Source: Leptospira fluminis
Lineage (GTDB): Bacteria > Spirochaetota > Leptospiria > Leptospirales > Leptospiraceae
Assembly (NCBI RefSeq): GCF_004771275.1
Contig: NZ_RQEV01000012.1
Location: forward strand, 1-64,000
Reading direction: 5' to 3'
Length of the DNA: 64,000 nt
A program made the translations under genes and the position numbers. Below the pieces are notes generated by a model, which did no database searches, was not told where the DNA came from, and was given only the letters and a program-made list of their open reading frames with translations. This document shows, one piece after another, positions 52,816-63,097 of this stretch; the stretch's first letter is position 1; the number at the start of each line of letters is the position of its first letter.

Positions 52816-53698
52816 AATCGGTTTTTTGCTGCTGGACAAACCGGTAGGAATGACTTCCTCCGATTTGGTCATAAAAGCCAAAAAATCTTTGGGACTGAAA
52901 AAGGTCGGTCACACCGGTACTCTGGACAAGGCCGCATCCGGTTTGATGGTTCTTCCCATCGGTTCGTCCACTAGCTTTTCCTCTCTATTTTTGAATAAGG
53001 ACAAGGAATATATCGCCGAAGTTCAATTCGGCTTTTCCACCGATTCAGGCGATCGGGAAGGTCTTGTCTTGGAAGATTGGGAGGAGTCAAAAATAAAGGA
53101 TTGGTATTCGGAGAATCGCTCGAAACTGGAAGGAGTCCTATCCGAGGTTCCGAATTGGGAGGAACAAATCGCGCCGGAGATCTCCGCCTTGAAAGTGCAA
53201 GGCAAGAGGAGAGCTCAATTGTTCCGGGAAGGCGTGGACGTACCCCCCAGCATTCGAAAAATCAAAATTTACGAGTTTTCTGTTAAGGAAGTGGGTGCGA
53301 CCGGTATGTCCTTTCGGGCGAAAGTTTCGGGCGGAACCTATATCAGAAAGCTCGTGATGGACATCGGCAATGCCTGCGGCTTACCCATGAGCCTGCGATC
53401 TTTGGTCAGAACCAAAGTGGGAAAATTGACTCTGGAGCAGGCGGATCATTTTCCCCGTCTGGAGGAAAAGACCGTCAAAATTCATCCACCGGAGGAAATT
53501 TTGGACATTCCTACATTGGAAATTCCCGGAACGGAGATCCGAGACGTATTCCACGGGAAGAAGATCAAATTAGAATGGATTCCTGCCCAAGAATTCCTGT
53601 TGACTTCTCCCGAAGGGGAGATATTGGCCTGGTGCAAGAGAGAGGGACTTCCTGGCAGTTTGTCCTATAAATATTTAAAAGTCTTTCCTAAAAATTAG
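52772..53698 (+). CDS. truB: tRNA pseudouridine(55) synthase
   Basis: This 308-residue enzyme makes pseudouridine at U55 of tRNA. It has GFLLLDKPVGMTSSDLVIKA, the catalytic Asp52 in GHTGTLDKAASGLMVLPIGS (Lys replaces the common Pro after Asp), the second motif GFSTDSGDREG, and VSGGTYIRKLVMDIG. The ATG at 52772 lies 44 bp inside rbfA, an unusually long overlap. A TTG near 52826 would remove the overlap but cut the usual N terminus. Confidence 0.94.
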   Translation: MNPFDLRENPQIRTEIGFLLLDKPVGMTSSDLVIKAKKSLGLKKVGHTGTLDKAASGLMVLPIGSSTSFSSLFLNKDKEYIAEVQFGFSTDSGDREGLVLEDWEESKIKDWYSENRSKLEGVLSEVPNWEEQIAPEISALKVQGKRRAQLFREGVDVPPSIRKIKIYEFSVKEVGATGMSFRAKVSGGTYIRKLVMDIGNACGLPMSLRSLVRTKVGKLTLEQADHFPRLEEKTVKIHPPEEILDIPTLEIPGTEIRDVFHGKKIKLEWIPAQEFLLTSPEGEILAWCKREGLPGSLSYKYLKVFPKN

Positions 53699-53749
53699 CT
53701 TGGACGCCCAGCCCTGGCATCTAAAAATTGGCAAAGGTACAATCAAGCT

Positions 53750-54016
53750 ATGATAACTACGGAAGCCAAGAAGCAAATTATCTCTGCATTTGCGAAAGAT
53801 AAGAACGATACCGGATCCACCGAAGTGCAGGTCGCTCTCCTGGACGCACGCATCAAAGGACTAAACGAGCATTTTAAAGGTCATAAGAAAGATTTTCATT
53901 CTAAAACCGGACTGTTAAAGCTGGTGAGTAAACGCAAAAAACTACTCGAATACCTGAAAAGAAACGACTTAGAGCGTTATAAAAAACTGATCGAAACTCT
54001 GGGACTCCGCAAGTAA
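53750..54016 (+). CDS. rpsO: 30S ribosomal protein S15
   Basis: This 88-residue protein, of normal length, forms the four-helix S15 fold that binds the 16S central domain. Motifs are [40 protein letters not shown] and [20 protein letters not shown]. It lies between truB and pnp, as in many bacteria, with 51 bp upstream and 11 bp downstream. Confidence 0.98.
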   Translation: MITTEAKKQIISAFAKDKNDTGSTEVQVALLDARIKGLNEHFKGHKKDFHSKTGLLKLVSKRKKLLEYLKRNDLERYKKLIETLGLRK

Positions 54017-54027
54017 AGGAGTTCATT

Positions 54028-56115
54028 ATGGCAAAATCAACTTCCGGCTCTTTTGGCCGGGACACAATCACTCTCGAAACGGGAGACTGGGCCAAGCAGG
54101 CTCACGGGTCCGTAGTTTATAAAACCGGAAATCTTGTTTTATTAGCCACCGTTTGCGCCGCCGATGAACCGAAAGAAGGGCAGGATTTCTTTCCGCTTAC
54201 CTGCGAATATTCCGAAAAAATCTATTCCGTGGGCCGCTTTCCGGGAGGCTATTTTAAGAGGGAGTCCAAACCGTACGAGCACGAGGTTTTGAATTCCCGT
54301 ATCATCGATCGCCCGATCCGGCCGTTATTTCCGGAAGGATATTTTTGCGAAGTGCAACTGTTGGTGCAGGTTCTATCTGCGGACAACGAAGTTTCGACCG
54401 CAGGTCATGCGTTAAACGCCGCCTCCGCAGCATTATCTATTTCTAATATTCCCTTTAATGGACCGATTGCGGGAGCACGGATCGGTAGAATCAACGGGGA
54501 ATTGGTCGTAAACCCTACGAACAAGGAAATCCCGAATTCCGATTTGGACCTGATCGTAGCGGGAACAAAAACTCATATCGTAATGATCGAGGGCGAAGCA
54601 AAGGAATTATCCAACGAAGAGATGCTTGCCGCGCTGAGATTCGCACAATCCCACATCGCTAAATTCGTGGAATTGCAGGAAACTTGGGTCAAGGAACTTG
54701 CCGTAGTCAAAAAGGAAGTCAAACTCAAACAAAAAGACGAGGCATTACTGACTACGGTCCGCGAATATTCTTTCGATAAGCTGTCCGCAGCGAATCGGAC
54801 TCCGGACAAACAATCCCGTTCCAAAGAAGTCGCAAACGTCAACAAAGAAGTCGTGGAATTCTTTAAGACGACGGTGGCCGATCCGGAAAAGATCAAGGAC
54901 ATCAAGAATTTCCTTCACGAATTGGAATACGAGATCGTTCGCGAGCAGGTATTGCACGAAGGGGTCCGTTTTGACGGCCGCAAACTGGACGAAATCAGGA
55001 ATATTTCCGTGGAGATGAGTCCTCTTCCCGGAGTGCACGGATCCGCAGTCTTTACTAGAGGGCAAACCCAATCCTTGGGAACGGTCACCTTAGGTACTGC
55101 TTCCGACAACCAAAGATACGAAACTTTAGAAGGGCAGAAGGAAAAGAACTTCATGCTCCACTATAATTTCCCGGCGTTTTCCGTGGGAGAGGTGAGACGT
55201 TCCTCCGGACCGGGAAGAAGAGAGATCGGTCACGGAAATTTGGCGGAGAGAGCCTTGAAATTGGTTCTTCCCAAGATGGATGATTTTCCTTATGTGATCC
55301 GTGTCGTTTCGGAAATATTGGAATCCAACGGTTCTTCTTCCATGGCTTCCGTCTGTTCCGGGTCCTTGGCCTTGATGGCGGCGGGAGTTCCGATCCGTTC
55401 TTCCGTTTCCGGAATCGCGATGGGATTATTCTCCGATGATAAGGGAAGATTTGCGGTTCTATCCGACATTGCAGGGTTGGAAGACCACTTTGGGGATATG
55501 GATTGCAAGATCGCGGGAACTCGCAAAGGGATTACGGCGTTCCAAATGGATTTGAAGGTCACAGGAGTTGCGTTCGAAGTTTTGGAATCGGTCTTTGCTC
55601 AGGCTCAAAAAGCGAGATTCCATATCTTGGATGTGATGGAAAAACATATTTCCAAGGCCGCAGAATCCGTTTCGAGAAAGGCGCCTAGAATCATCATCAA
55701 ACATATTCCGAAAGATAGAATCGGAGAATTGATCGGTCCGGGCGGTAAGAATATCCGCGCGATCATCGAAGCTTCCGGCGCGGATATCAATATAGACGAC
55801 GACGGAAGAGTAACCATTGCCGGATCCAGCATGGAATCCGCCGAAAAAGCGGCGGGAATGGTCGAAGGTTTCTTTGCGGAAGTAGAAGTCGGTAAGATTT
55901 ACGAAGGCAAAGTTAAGAGGATCACCGATTTCGGGGCCTTTGTGGAGATTCTTCCCGGTAAAGAAGGTCTTTGCCATATCTCCAAATTGGATTCAAAACG
56001 GGTAAATTCCGTGAAAGACGTGGTTCGCGAAGGGGAAATGATTCGGGTTCGGGTTTTGAACGTGGACAAAACCGGAAAAATCGATCTTTCCCGTAGAGAC
56101 GCTCTCGAAGTTTAA
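54028..56115 (+). CDS. pnp: Polyribonucleotide nucleotidyltransferase
   Basis: This 695-residue 3'-5' phosphorolytic exoribonuclease has a first RNase PH domain at about 10-225, a helical linker, and a second RNase PH core at about 320-540 ([40 protein letters not shown]). A KH domain lies at about 553-615 ([20 protein letters not shown]), followed by an S1 domain ([20 protein letters not shown]) near the end. It degrades and processes mRNA. A strong hairpin terminator follows 12 bp after the stop. Confidence 0.97.
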   Translation: MAKSTSGSFGRDTITLETGDWAKQAHGSVVYKTGNLVLLATVCAADEPKEGQDFFPLTCEYSEKIYSVGRFPGGYFKRESKPYEHEVLNSRIIDRPIRPLFPEGYFCEVQLLVQVLSADNEVSTAGHALNAASAALSISNIPFNGPIAGARIGRINGELVVNPTNKEIPNSDLDLIVAGTKTHIVMIEGEAKELSNEEMLAALRFAQSHIAKFVELQETWVKELAVVKKEVKLKQKDEALLTTVREYSFDKLSAANRTPDKQSRSKEVANVNKEVVEFFKTTVADPEKIKDIKNFLHELEYEIVREQVLHEGVRFDGRKLDEIRNISVEMSPLPGVHGSAVFTRGQTQSLGTVTLGTASDNQRYETLEGQKEKNFMLHYNFPAFSVGEVRRSSGPGRREIGHGNLAERALKLVLPKMDDFPYVIRVVSEILESNGSSSMASVCSGSLALMAAGVPIRSSVSGIAMGLFSDDKGRFAVLSDIAGLEDHFGDMDCKIAGTRKGITAFQMDLKVTGVAFEVLESVFAQAQKARFHILDVMEKHISKAAESVSRKAPRIIIKHIPKDRIGELIGPGGKNIRAIIEASGADINIDDDGRVTIAGSSMESAEKAAGMVEGFFAEVEVGKIYEGKVKRITDFGAFVEILPGKEGLCHISKLDSKRVNSVKDVVREGEMIRVRVLNVDKTGKIDLSRRDALEV

Positions 56116-56127
56116 TTAATGGATGCA

Positions 56128-56157
56128 GGCGTCGGCTACGGCCGGCGCCTTCTTTCT
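56128..56157 (+). terminator. Rho-independent terminator after pnp with UACG tetraloop
   Basis: GGCGTCGGC (56128-56136) pairs over nine positions (one G-U) with GCCGGCGCC (56141-56149) around a C-TACG-G tetraloop, the very stable UNCG class. It is followed by TTCTTTCT. It lies 12 bp after the pnp stop codon and inside the long open frame of the next gene. Confidence 0.7.
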
Positions 56158-56161
56158 AACA

Positions 56162-57457
56162 TTGGCGTTAAAAGAAGAACAAACTCATAAAATCCGATTA
56201 TCAAACGGTATTACCGTTCTGTTTCAACGCGCCCCTTATTCGGCAAGCGTTTCCGTAGGCGTGTATGTTCGCGTCGGGTCCAGGTCGGAAACCGGATCGG
56301 AGGCGGGATACTGTCATTTCCTAGAACATATGCTGTTCAAAGACACGGAAAAGAGATCCGCGAAACAGCAGGCGGAGGATTGGGAACGGGTAGGGGCCTA
56401 TTCTAACGCGGCCACTTCCAGAGAGTATACGTATTTTCACGCGACTTTAGCTGCTTCCGACCTAGGTCTCGGGCTGGAGTTATTGTCCGAGATGATGTTT
56501 CTTCCGTTGTTCCGGGAGCGAGACATCCGAACCGAAGCCGAAGTCGTTTTGGAGGAAATGAAGGGCTACGAAGATTCTCCCGAGGACGCAGTTCACGATT
56601 TCTATTATAACAATTTCTTTCCTAATAACGCACTCGGTCGGGATATCATCGGTACCGAAGCGAGTATTAAAGCGGTGACTCCTTCTTCCTTACGGGAGTT
56701 CTACGAGAAATATTATCATTCGGAAAATATGATTATCTCGCTTTCCGGAGATTACGAGCCTGAGGTCGTCTTAGGGGAAGTGGAAAAATACTTCTCTCGA
56801 AAAACGAAAGCGGGAGTTTTCGCTTCGTTCGAGACTCCGAAAAAAGAGTTCGGTTTTTTTAGAAAAGGAAATAAGGAAACAGAGCAGGCCTATTTTATTT
56901 TGGGTGGGGAAGGTTGCCCTAGAGGATTTCACGACGCGACTCGCCTTTCCCTTCTCACTCATATCTTAGGAGGGGGGATGTCTTCCCGCCTCTTTCAGAA
57001 AATCCGGGAAGAGAGGGGACTATGCTATAATATTACCAGTTATCCCTCTTCGTATCGCGATATCGGGGTTACTTCCATCGTATGCTCTTCTTCCAAAGAT
57101 AGATTTTTAGAATCCATTTCCCTGATCCTGGAGGAACTTCGAATATTTTTGGACAAAGGTATCAGTGCAAAGGAATTGCAGGATGCAAAGACGAATCATG
57201 AAGGTAGTCTGTCCATAGGATACGAACATACCGAAAGTCGAATGAACAATATCGCCTTTCAGGAAATCTATTACGGAAAATACTATACTCTCGAGGAAAG
57301 AATGCGCGAGATTCGGTCCGTTACTTTAGAAGAATTGAATTCACTTTCCGCAAAGATTCTTGCTCTTCCTAAACTTCATTTATCCGTTTTTGCTAAAATG
57401 AATTCCAAGGAGGAGGAAAAGGTCCGGAAAATTTTCGAATCTTTTTCCTATCCTTGA
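56162..57457 (+). CDS. M16-family zinc peptidase
   Basis: This protein of about 431 residues belongs to the pitrilysin/processing-peptidase family. The inverted zinc motif is GYCHFLEHMLFKDTEKRS (HxxEH), with the distal Glu in EAEVVLEEMKGYEDSPEDAV. The second, inactive-half landmark is LTHILGGGMSSRLFQKIREE followed by RGLCYNITSYPSSY. The cellular substrate is unknown. The frame is open back to an ATG at 56123, but that start would make the pnp terminator hairpin part of the coding region. A TTG at 56162, just after the hairpin, is therefore preferred, though neither start has a clear ribosome site. Confidence 0.88.
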   Translation: MALKEEQTHKIRLSNGITVLFQRAPYSASVSVGVYVRVGSRSETGSEAGYCHFLEHMLFKDTEKRSAKQQAEDWERVGAYSNAATSREYTYFHATLAASDLGLGLELLSEMMFLPLFRERDIRTEAEVVLEEMKGYEDSPEDAVHDFYYNNFFPNNALGRDIIGTEASIKAVTPSSLREFYEKYYHSENMIISLSGDYEPEVVLGEVEKYFSRKTKAGVFASFETPKKEFGFFRKGNKETEQAYFILGGEGCPRGFHDATRLSLLTHILGGGMSSRLFQKIREERGLCYNITSYPSSYRDIGVTSIVCSSSKDRFLESISLILEELRIFLDKGISAKELQDAKTNHEGSLSIGYEHTESRMNNIAFQEIYYGKYYTLEERMREIRSVTLEELNSLSAKILALPKLHLSVFAKMNSKEEEKVRKIFESFSYP

Positions 57458-57468
57458 CGGAACTTTTC

Positions 57469-57900
<432 letters not shown>

Positions 57901-57903
<3 letters not shown>

Positions 57904-58039
57904 GGGCCCCACCCTGCTCTGGGTGGGGGCCGGTGCGGTGGTACCCCGCGGTGCGCATCGGCTTTGATCACATAGCAGAATTTTGGGATTTTGGAAAGGG
58001 ATTTTTTCTTTCATTTCTTGCAGGAGCTCCTGCAAGAAA
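57901..58039 (+). repeat. Composite interspersed repeat, copy B
   Basis: This copy starts at the TAG stop of dut. Three bases later comes the 39-bp core (57907-57945, starting CCCCACCC and ending GGTGGTACC) with a strong GGCCCCACCC / GGGTGGGGGCC hairpin. An AT-rich spacer follows, then a perfect 26-bp palindrome centred on GAGCTC (58014-58039). The core matches copy A at 37 of 39 bases with the same distance from a stop codon. No coding function is supported. Confidence 0.75.
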
Positions 58040-58079
58040 AAAATCCAAAAAAATCTTGTGCAAAAGACATTTTTATGAT

Positions 58080-58157
58080 AGGGGTTTTTGCGGCAAGTTG
58101 CCCACGAGCCCACCACCTCCACCCGAATCAGGGTGGGGGCCCGCCACAAAAACCCCT
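58080..58157. repeat. Hairpin element with 15-bp terminal inverted repeats
   Basis: AGGGGTTTTTGCGGC (58080-58094) is repeated inverted as GCCACAAAAACCCCT (58143-58157), with one mismatch. Inside lies a second hairpin, CCACCC / GGGTGG with loop GAATCA, followed by GGGCCC, recalling the GGGTGGGGGCC of the neighbouring repeat. The element is 78 bp long and sits about 80 bp before ftsK. It has the layout of a small palindromic or MITE-like element. Alternatively it is a structured leader of ftsK. Confidence 0.55.
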
Positions 58158-58234
58158 AGTACAATCCTAGTCCCCGACGCTTTAAGTTCTAATTCTCTTT
58201 TCCTTTCTCCAAAAACTGCCGATTTTTAGTAGGT

Positions 58235-61084
58235 ATGGAAGTAAAGTCAGGATTCGACCAGAACGCTTTGATTTGGGAAAGGGGGAAGGCTGCCCTTCCT
58301 TATCTGCTGCTTTTTATCGGAATTTTTCTGACCCTTTCCCTCGGGTCCTTCTCCATTGCGGAAAACGGTGTGCAGACGAATCTCTTCGGTCGGACGGGCC
58401 ATTATCTTTCCTGGGGTATCCTGTATTTATTCGGAAACGCCGCCTATGTTCCCGGAATCATGTTGATTTTGACCGGCGGAACCTTATTGGTCAAACCGAA
58501 CCAGGATGCCACGAGTAAATTGCTTACGATTCCTCTCTTTTTGCTCGCCGTCTCCGTAAGCCTCAACGTGTTCGGGAATCCTTCCGGTATTTCCTTCGCT
58601 TCGAACGGAGGAGTGTTGGGCCAAGCCTTAGCCGTGGCTCTCGAATACGTACTCGGAACGACCGGCAGACTTCTCATCCACTTCGTCATCTATTTCTACG
58701 GAATCTTGGTTTATTTGAACGAATCTCCGGTACATTTTTTAGGAAGAATTATGGCACAAGGCGGCTTTTCCCTTTCGGACTGGAAGAAACAATGGCTGGC
58801 AGGTTACAATCAAAATCCTCGCCCTTCCGAAGCCGGAACGTATGCAAGACTATTTCCTGAGAGAACCCGAAATTTCTCATTGGGAGAGAATATTACGAAA
58901 TTTTTAAATATACGGAAGGAAGATTCGGATTCGACGGCCCAGGAAACTCCTCCTTGGTTTCAACGGGAAGCCTCTTCGGAAGTTTCGGCTCGGAGCTCGC
59001 AGGAAATCGTCCCGCCTCGTCAGAGTATTTATGAAAAAAGGGATCTGGAATCCTTTATTCGAAGTGAAAGAAAGAACTCCTCGGAAAAGGAGAATCTTCA
59101 AACTAGGATTAAATACAAGAATTCCGGGATTTTAGAGGGCTTTTTCGAGGAGGACCGAAAAGTTTTCCAATTCAAAAGCGCCTCTTCCGGCCTTCTGGAA
59201 AAAGTTTACGGAGTTCCGACTTCGGAAGAGAGAGCTTTTACCAAAGACCCCGGAAGCTGGGAGATATTGGATTTTCGCAACGGCGGAAAAGTCGCTTCTC
59301 CTCAAGTGAATGAATTTCTCGATCCGAAAGAGTTAGAGAATGAAAAAATCGTAGATGAGGACGAACCGAATTTTTCTCCCGCTAAGCCGGACCTCTCCGA
59401 TGCTTTCCTAGACGAGGAAAAAGAAGAAAGTACCGAACAAGAGGACATTTCTTCGGAAGCTGGTATCGAAGAAACGGAAGAATTGGAGGCGGAAACTTTC
59501 GAAGAGAATGTTCCCGCGGTCGTGACGCAATCTCCGATTCCAGAGGTTTCGACTCCGATCGAAGAAAGGATACCTGAGAGGGCGGAAACTTATAAGCGGG
59601 CGGTTCCGGTCGAGGACAAACCGAAACAAGCGGAACTTCCCTTTACTCCGGTTTCGATGGTTCCGATCTTTCGTTCCAAGAGATCCGTTTATCATATACC
59701 GTTAAATCGCCTTCATACGAATCCGACGAAAATACAGGACGCTCTCTTCCGAGTGGAATCGGAAAAGGTGGCTTTCGAAATCCAAAACGCACTGAAAGTG
59801 TACGGTTACGAAACCAAAGTAGTAGCTTGGGAGCGTGGACCCATCATCACCCGCTACGAGTTGACGCCTCCTCCCGGAATCAAACTGGGACGGATCACTT
59901 CTTTGACCGACGAATTAAGGATGTATCTTGCCGTCAAAAACGTGCGTATCGTGGCACCGATTCCCGGAAAATCCACGATCGGTATAGAAGTCCCGAACAA
60001 GCACAGAGAAGACGTACTCCTAGGAGATATTCTTCGTTCTTCCCTGGCTCCGAAAGCGAAGAAGAAAGATCTGAATATAGTCATTGGAAAGGATATCTCC
60101 GGTAAGCTGATTTCGATAGATCTGAATAAACTTCCCCACCTGCTTGTCGCGGGCACGACCGGATCGGGTAAGTCCGTATGTTTGAACTCCATGATCGCTT
60201 CTCTCGTCCTAAATCTTTCGCCGGAAGAAGTGCGCTTTATCATGGTCGACCCCAAGATGGTGGAACTCACTCTCTTCGAGGATATACCTCATCTACTTAT
60301 GCCCGTGATCAAGGATGCGAGAAAGGCGACCAAGGCATTAGCCTGGGTGATTCAGGAAATGGAGGCTCGTTACGATGCGGTTTCCCAACTGAAATGTCGC
60401 GATTTCCGTTCCTATAACGAGAAGGTGGAGGAGCACTATCACCGGGAAGGGTATTCCAAAATGCCGTACATCGTCGTGTTCATCGACGAGTTGGCCGACT
60501 TAATGATGGTATCCGGAAAGGATTTGGAAGATGCGATCACTCGAATCAGCCAAAAGTCCCGCGCGGTGGGAATCCATCTAGTGATGGCGACACAAAGGCC
60601 GTCCGTAGACGTGATTACCGGTTTGATCAAGGCGAACTGTCCGGCTAGAATCGCGTTTCATGTGGCTCAGAAAACGGATTCGAAAATCATTCTAGATATG
60701 AACGGAGCTGAGTCCCTTTTGGGAAAAGGGGATATGCTTTACAAATCGCCCACTTCCGCCGACTTGGCCAGGATCCAGGCTCCCTATATTTCCGAGGAGG
60801 AAATCGAAAAGATCGTGGAGGAAGCGAAGCGGTACGGTTCTCCGTCGTACGTGGAACTCGATTTCGAGGAGGAATCGGAAACGGATTCCGCGGAGGAAAT
60901 GGACGAGGAATTATTCGATAAAGCATGGGATATCGTTCGAACGGAAAGAAAAGCTAGCGCTAGCTATCTCCAAAGGAAATTGAAGATCGGCTATAACCGA
61001 GCCGCTCGGATCATGGAACTGATGGAGGAAAGGGGATACGTGACTGCGATTCTAGGATCGAAAGGAAGGGAAATTCTAAGATAA
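58235..61084 (+). CDS. ftsK: DNA translocase FtsK
   Basis: This 949-residue division-septum DNA pump has four TM segments in residues 18-170, and a Ser/Glu-rich acidic linker at about 190-470. The alpha/beta motor (about 490-870) has Walker A GTTGSGKS at 640-647, Walker [14 protein letters not shown] and [21 protein letters not shown] winged-helix gamma domain ends the protein (about 885-949, [20 protein letters not shown]) and would read polar chromosome motifs near dif. FtsK clears the chromosome terminus and activates XerCD. The upstream region holds repeat copy B and the 78-bp hairpin element. Confidence 0.96.
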   Translation: MEVKSGFDQNALIWERGKAALPYLLLFIGIFLTLSLGSFSIAENGVQTNLFGRTGHYLSWGILYLFGNAAYVPGIMLILTGGTLLVKPNQDATSKLLTIPLFLLAVSVSLNVFGNPSGISFASNGGVLGQALAVALEYVLGTTGRLLIHFVIYFYGILVYLNESPVHFLGRIMAQGGFSLSDWKKQWLAGYNQNPRPSEAGTYARLFPERTRNFSLGENITKFLNIRKEDSDSTAQETPPWFQREASSEVSARSSQEIVPPRQSIYEKRDLESFIRSERKNSSEKENLQTRIKYKNSGILEGFFEEDRKVFQFKSASSGLLEKVYGVPTSEERAFTKDPGSWEILDFRNGGKVASPQVNEFLDPKELENEKIVDEDEPNFSPAKPDLSDAFLDEEKEESTEQEDISSEAGIEETEELEAETFEENVPAVVTQSPIPEVSTPIEERIPERAETYKRAVPVEDKPKQAELPFTPVSMVPIFRSKRSVYHIPLNRLHTNPTKIQDALFRVESEKVAFEIQNALKVYGYETKVVAWERGPIITRYELTPPPGIKLGRITSLTDELRMYLAVKNVRIVAPIPGKSTIGIEVPNKHREDVLLGDILRSSLAPKAKKKDLNIVIGKDISGKLISIDLNKLPHLLVAGTTGSGKSVCLNSMIASLVLNLSPEEVRFIMVDPKMVELTLFEDIPHLLMPVIKDARKATKALAWVIQEMEARYDAVSQLKCRDFRSYNEKVEEHYHREGYSKMPYIVVFIDELADLMMVSGKDLEDAITRISQKSRAVGIHLVMATQRPSVDVITGLIKANCPARIAFHVAQKTDSKIILDMNGAESLLGKGDMLYKSPTSADLARIQAPYISEEEIEKIVEEAKRYGSPSYVELDFEEESETDSAEEMDEELFDKAWDIVRTERKASASYLQRKLKIGYNRAARIMELMEERGYVTAILGSKGREILR

Positions 61085-61192
61085 ATCACTGTCGTCATTG
61101 TCCGGGGGATTTTTCGCCCGGAAAAAAGAAACCAAGTGACAGGCGGGCCGATACTCTCCATCCTGGAAAAAAAATCCCGGCTTTTTCTCAAA

Positions 61193-61927
61193 ATGAAAGA
61201 TCGTAAGAATTTCCGAGTCTCCAAGGTTTTAGTTTTCGGGCTTTTTGCCCTATGTGCGGCCTTGGGCCTGGGAGCACAGTCTTCCACAAAGCACGGTTGG
61301 AACTCTCCGTCCGAAGTGGTAAAGAAGGTACGTAAGACCTTTTCGGAGATCAAATCCTATAAGGCGGATTTCGTCATCCAAACCGAGTCCAATAAAAAGA
61401 CGAGATCCATGAAAGGGATCTGCTATTATAAAAAAGGCGGGAAGATCCGGTACGAATTTTCGGATCCTGCCGGAGACGAGATCGTTTCCGACGGAAAGAC
61501 TCTTTGGATCTTCATCAAACGTCTGAACGCTGTGGGAAAACAGGATTTAACTTTAAATAAATCCAATAAGTCGGGGCCGATTTTTGCCGCAGCCACCGAA
61601 GAAGGCCTTTCCCGCATTTTCAGGAAGTATCACTACAAGTTCGATTCGATAGAACAACCTCAGGTCTCTCCCAAGGATAACCGTAAGTATTTCGTACTGG
61701 CCTTGGAACAAAGGGAAAAGATCGGGGGATATGAAACCATGACTCTCTATGTGGACGAACAGAACTTTTTGATCAAGAGAGCGGTTGCAAGCGACGGTCG
61801 AGGCAAAACCACCACTGTGGAGTTTTCCGGCTGGGATCGAAATGCGGACGTCGAAGATGGGCTTTTTAATTTCCGCCCTGATGGAAATGCAAAAATCGTA
61901 AATAACCCCTTGGTATCGGAAGAATAA
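61193..61927 (+). CDS. LolA-like outer-membrane lipoprotein carrier protein
   Basis: From the ATG at 61193 this 244-residue protein has a signal peptide ([19 protein letters not shown]) and a LolA/LolB-like half-barrel: [40 protein letters not shown] and [20 protein letters not shown], ending with a beta strand [13 protein letters not shown]. LolA ferries lipoproteins across the periplasm, which suits a lipoprotein-rich spirochaete. An upstream ATG at 61136 would bury the signal peptide. It lies between ftsK and the RodZ-like gene. Confidence 0.82.
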   Translation: MKDRKNFRVSKVLVFGLFALCAALGLGAQSSTKHGWNSPSEVVKKVRKTFSEIKSYKADFVIQTESNKKTRSMKGICYYKKGGKIRYEFSDPAGDEIVSDGKTLWIFIKRLNAVGKQDLTLNKSNKSGPIFAAATEEGLSRIFRKYHYKFDSIEQPQVSPKDNRKYFVLALEQREKIGGYETMTLYVDEQNFLIKRAVASDGRGKTTTVEFSGWDRNADVEDGLFNFRPDGNAKIVNNPLVSEE

Positions 61928-61952
61928 TCTTCCCCTGAAAAGGAGAGCGGAA

Positions 61953-63089
61953 TTGAATCAGAAGCGTGTAGGGCAGATCCTTAGGGAGGCTAGGGAAGAA
62001 AAAAAACTCACCGTCAAAGACGTGTCCAAGGACACCAATATTTCCGTGAAATATATCCTCGCGTTGGAAACGGAGGATTACGCGCAATTTCCGGGTGAAA
62101 CTTTTACGATCGGCTTCCTAAAAAACTACGGAAGCTATCTCAAATTGGATACGGGCATGCTGGTAAACCTGTACCGCGGAGAAAAGATAGAGGAATCCCA
62201 GGCGCCGCTCGAGGAATTGACTCGTCCGACTTCCTCCTTTTATTACGACCTGAATATAGACAAAAATAAGCTCATTACCGCCGCCGGAGCTTTATTGATC
62301 GTTCTTATTGGAATATTCGCTTTTCCTTATGTATTCGACGGGTCCGGAAGCGACGACGAAGTCTCGGAGGACGGGCGTCGGAAATTGGAGATTCCCGAAA
62401 ATATCGATTTCGTAAACAGGTCCGTTCCGGAAACCAGGCCGGAGAGTTTCATCCTGACCACGAACCAAGGGGTAAGTTTCAGCGTTTCAAACCAGCAGTG
62501 TAAATTGTTCATCACCGGAGTGGAGCAGGGTTCCGAGACCAACACGGCCCTTTTGGCTTTTAACGTCTATCCCGAGTTAAGCGTTTATAAATTCAAACTT
62601 TCGGAAGGGGAGGAAAAGATTCTCAGTTATACCGTCCCCGAAATTTCCTCTTTGAGAAGAAGTATCCGAATCACCGCTCAGAGCGTTACCGCCAGTTCCG
62701 CTAAGGTTCTCGTTTCCTTGAACGAGGAGGAACGCCCGGGGAATTCCAACGCGACCAAACAGGGGACGGAAGATTCGAATTCTACCAAGACCTTAGGAGA
62801 CGTTCCTATCCAGGTCACACTTTTCTTTTCCAAACCTAGCTATGCCGAGTTCATCATGGACGGACAGATGGGATTCAGAGGATTGGTGCAGAGCGGAGAA
62901 ACCAGATCCTTGGAAGCCAAGGATCGATTGGAATTGAAGGTGGGTGACGGTTCCGCCGTGGAAATGATTCAAAACGGAAAGACCAAGGTGGTCCTAGGCC
63001 GCCCCGGAAAATTAGTTAAGAAAGTCTTTATTAAAACGCCCAACCCTTACGATAGCACCCAGTTTATCATTAAGGAGCTGGGCGAGTAG
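61953..63089 (+). CDS. RodZ-like helix-turn-helix membrane protein
   Basis: This 378-residue protein has a cytoplasmic Xre-type helix-turn-helix at about 3-75 ([40 protein letters not shown]), a TM at about 110-130 ([20 protein letters not shown]) and a periplasmic part. That part ends in a DUF4115-like domain (about 285-370, with [20 protein letters not shown]). This order is that of RodZ, which links MreB filaments to the cell-wall elongation machinery. The start is TTG with AAAGGAGAG upstream. rimO follows 8 bp later. Confidence 0.88.
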   Translation: MNQKRVGQILREAREEKKLTVKDVSKDTNISVKYILALETEDYAQFPGETFTIGFLKNYGSYLKLDTGMLVNLYRGEKIEESQAPLEELTRPTSSFYYDLNIDKNKLITAAGALLIVLIGIFAFPYVFDGSGSDDEVSEDGRRKLEIPENIDFVNRSVPETRPESFILTTNQGVSFSVSNQQCKLFITGVEQGSETNTALLAFNVYPELSVYKFKLSEGEEKILSYTVPEISSLRRSIRITAQSVTASSAKVLVSLNEEERPGNSNATKQGTEDSNSTKTLGDVPIQVTLFFSKPSYAEFIMDGQMGFRGLVQSGETRSLEAKDRLELKVGDGSAVEMIQNGKTKVVLGRPGKLVKKVFIKTPNPYDSTQFIIKELGE

Positions 63090-63097
63090 AAGGTCTT

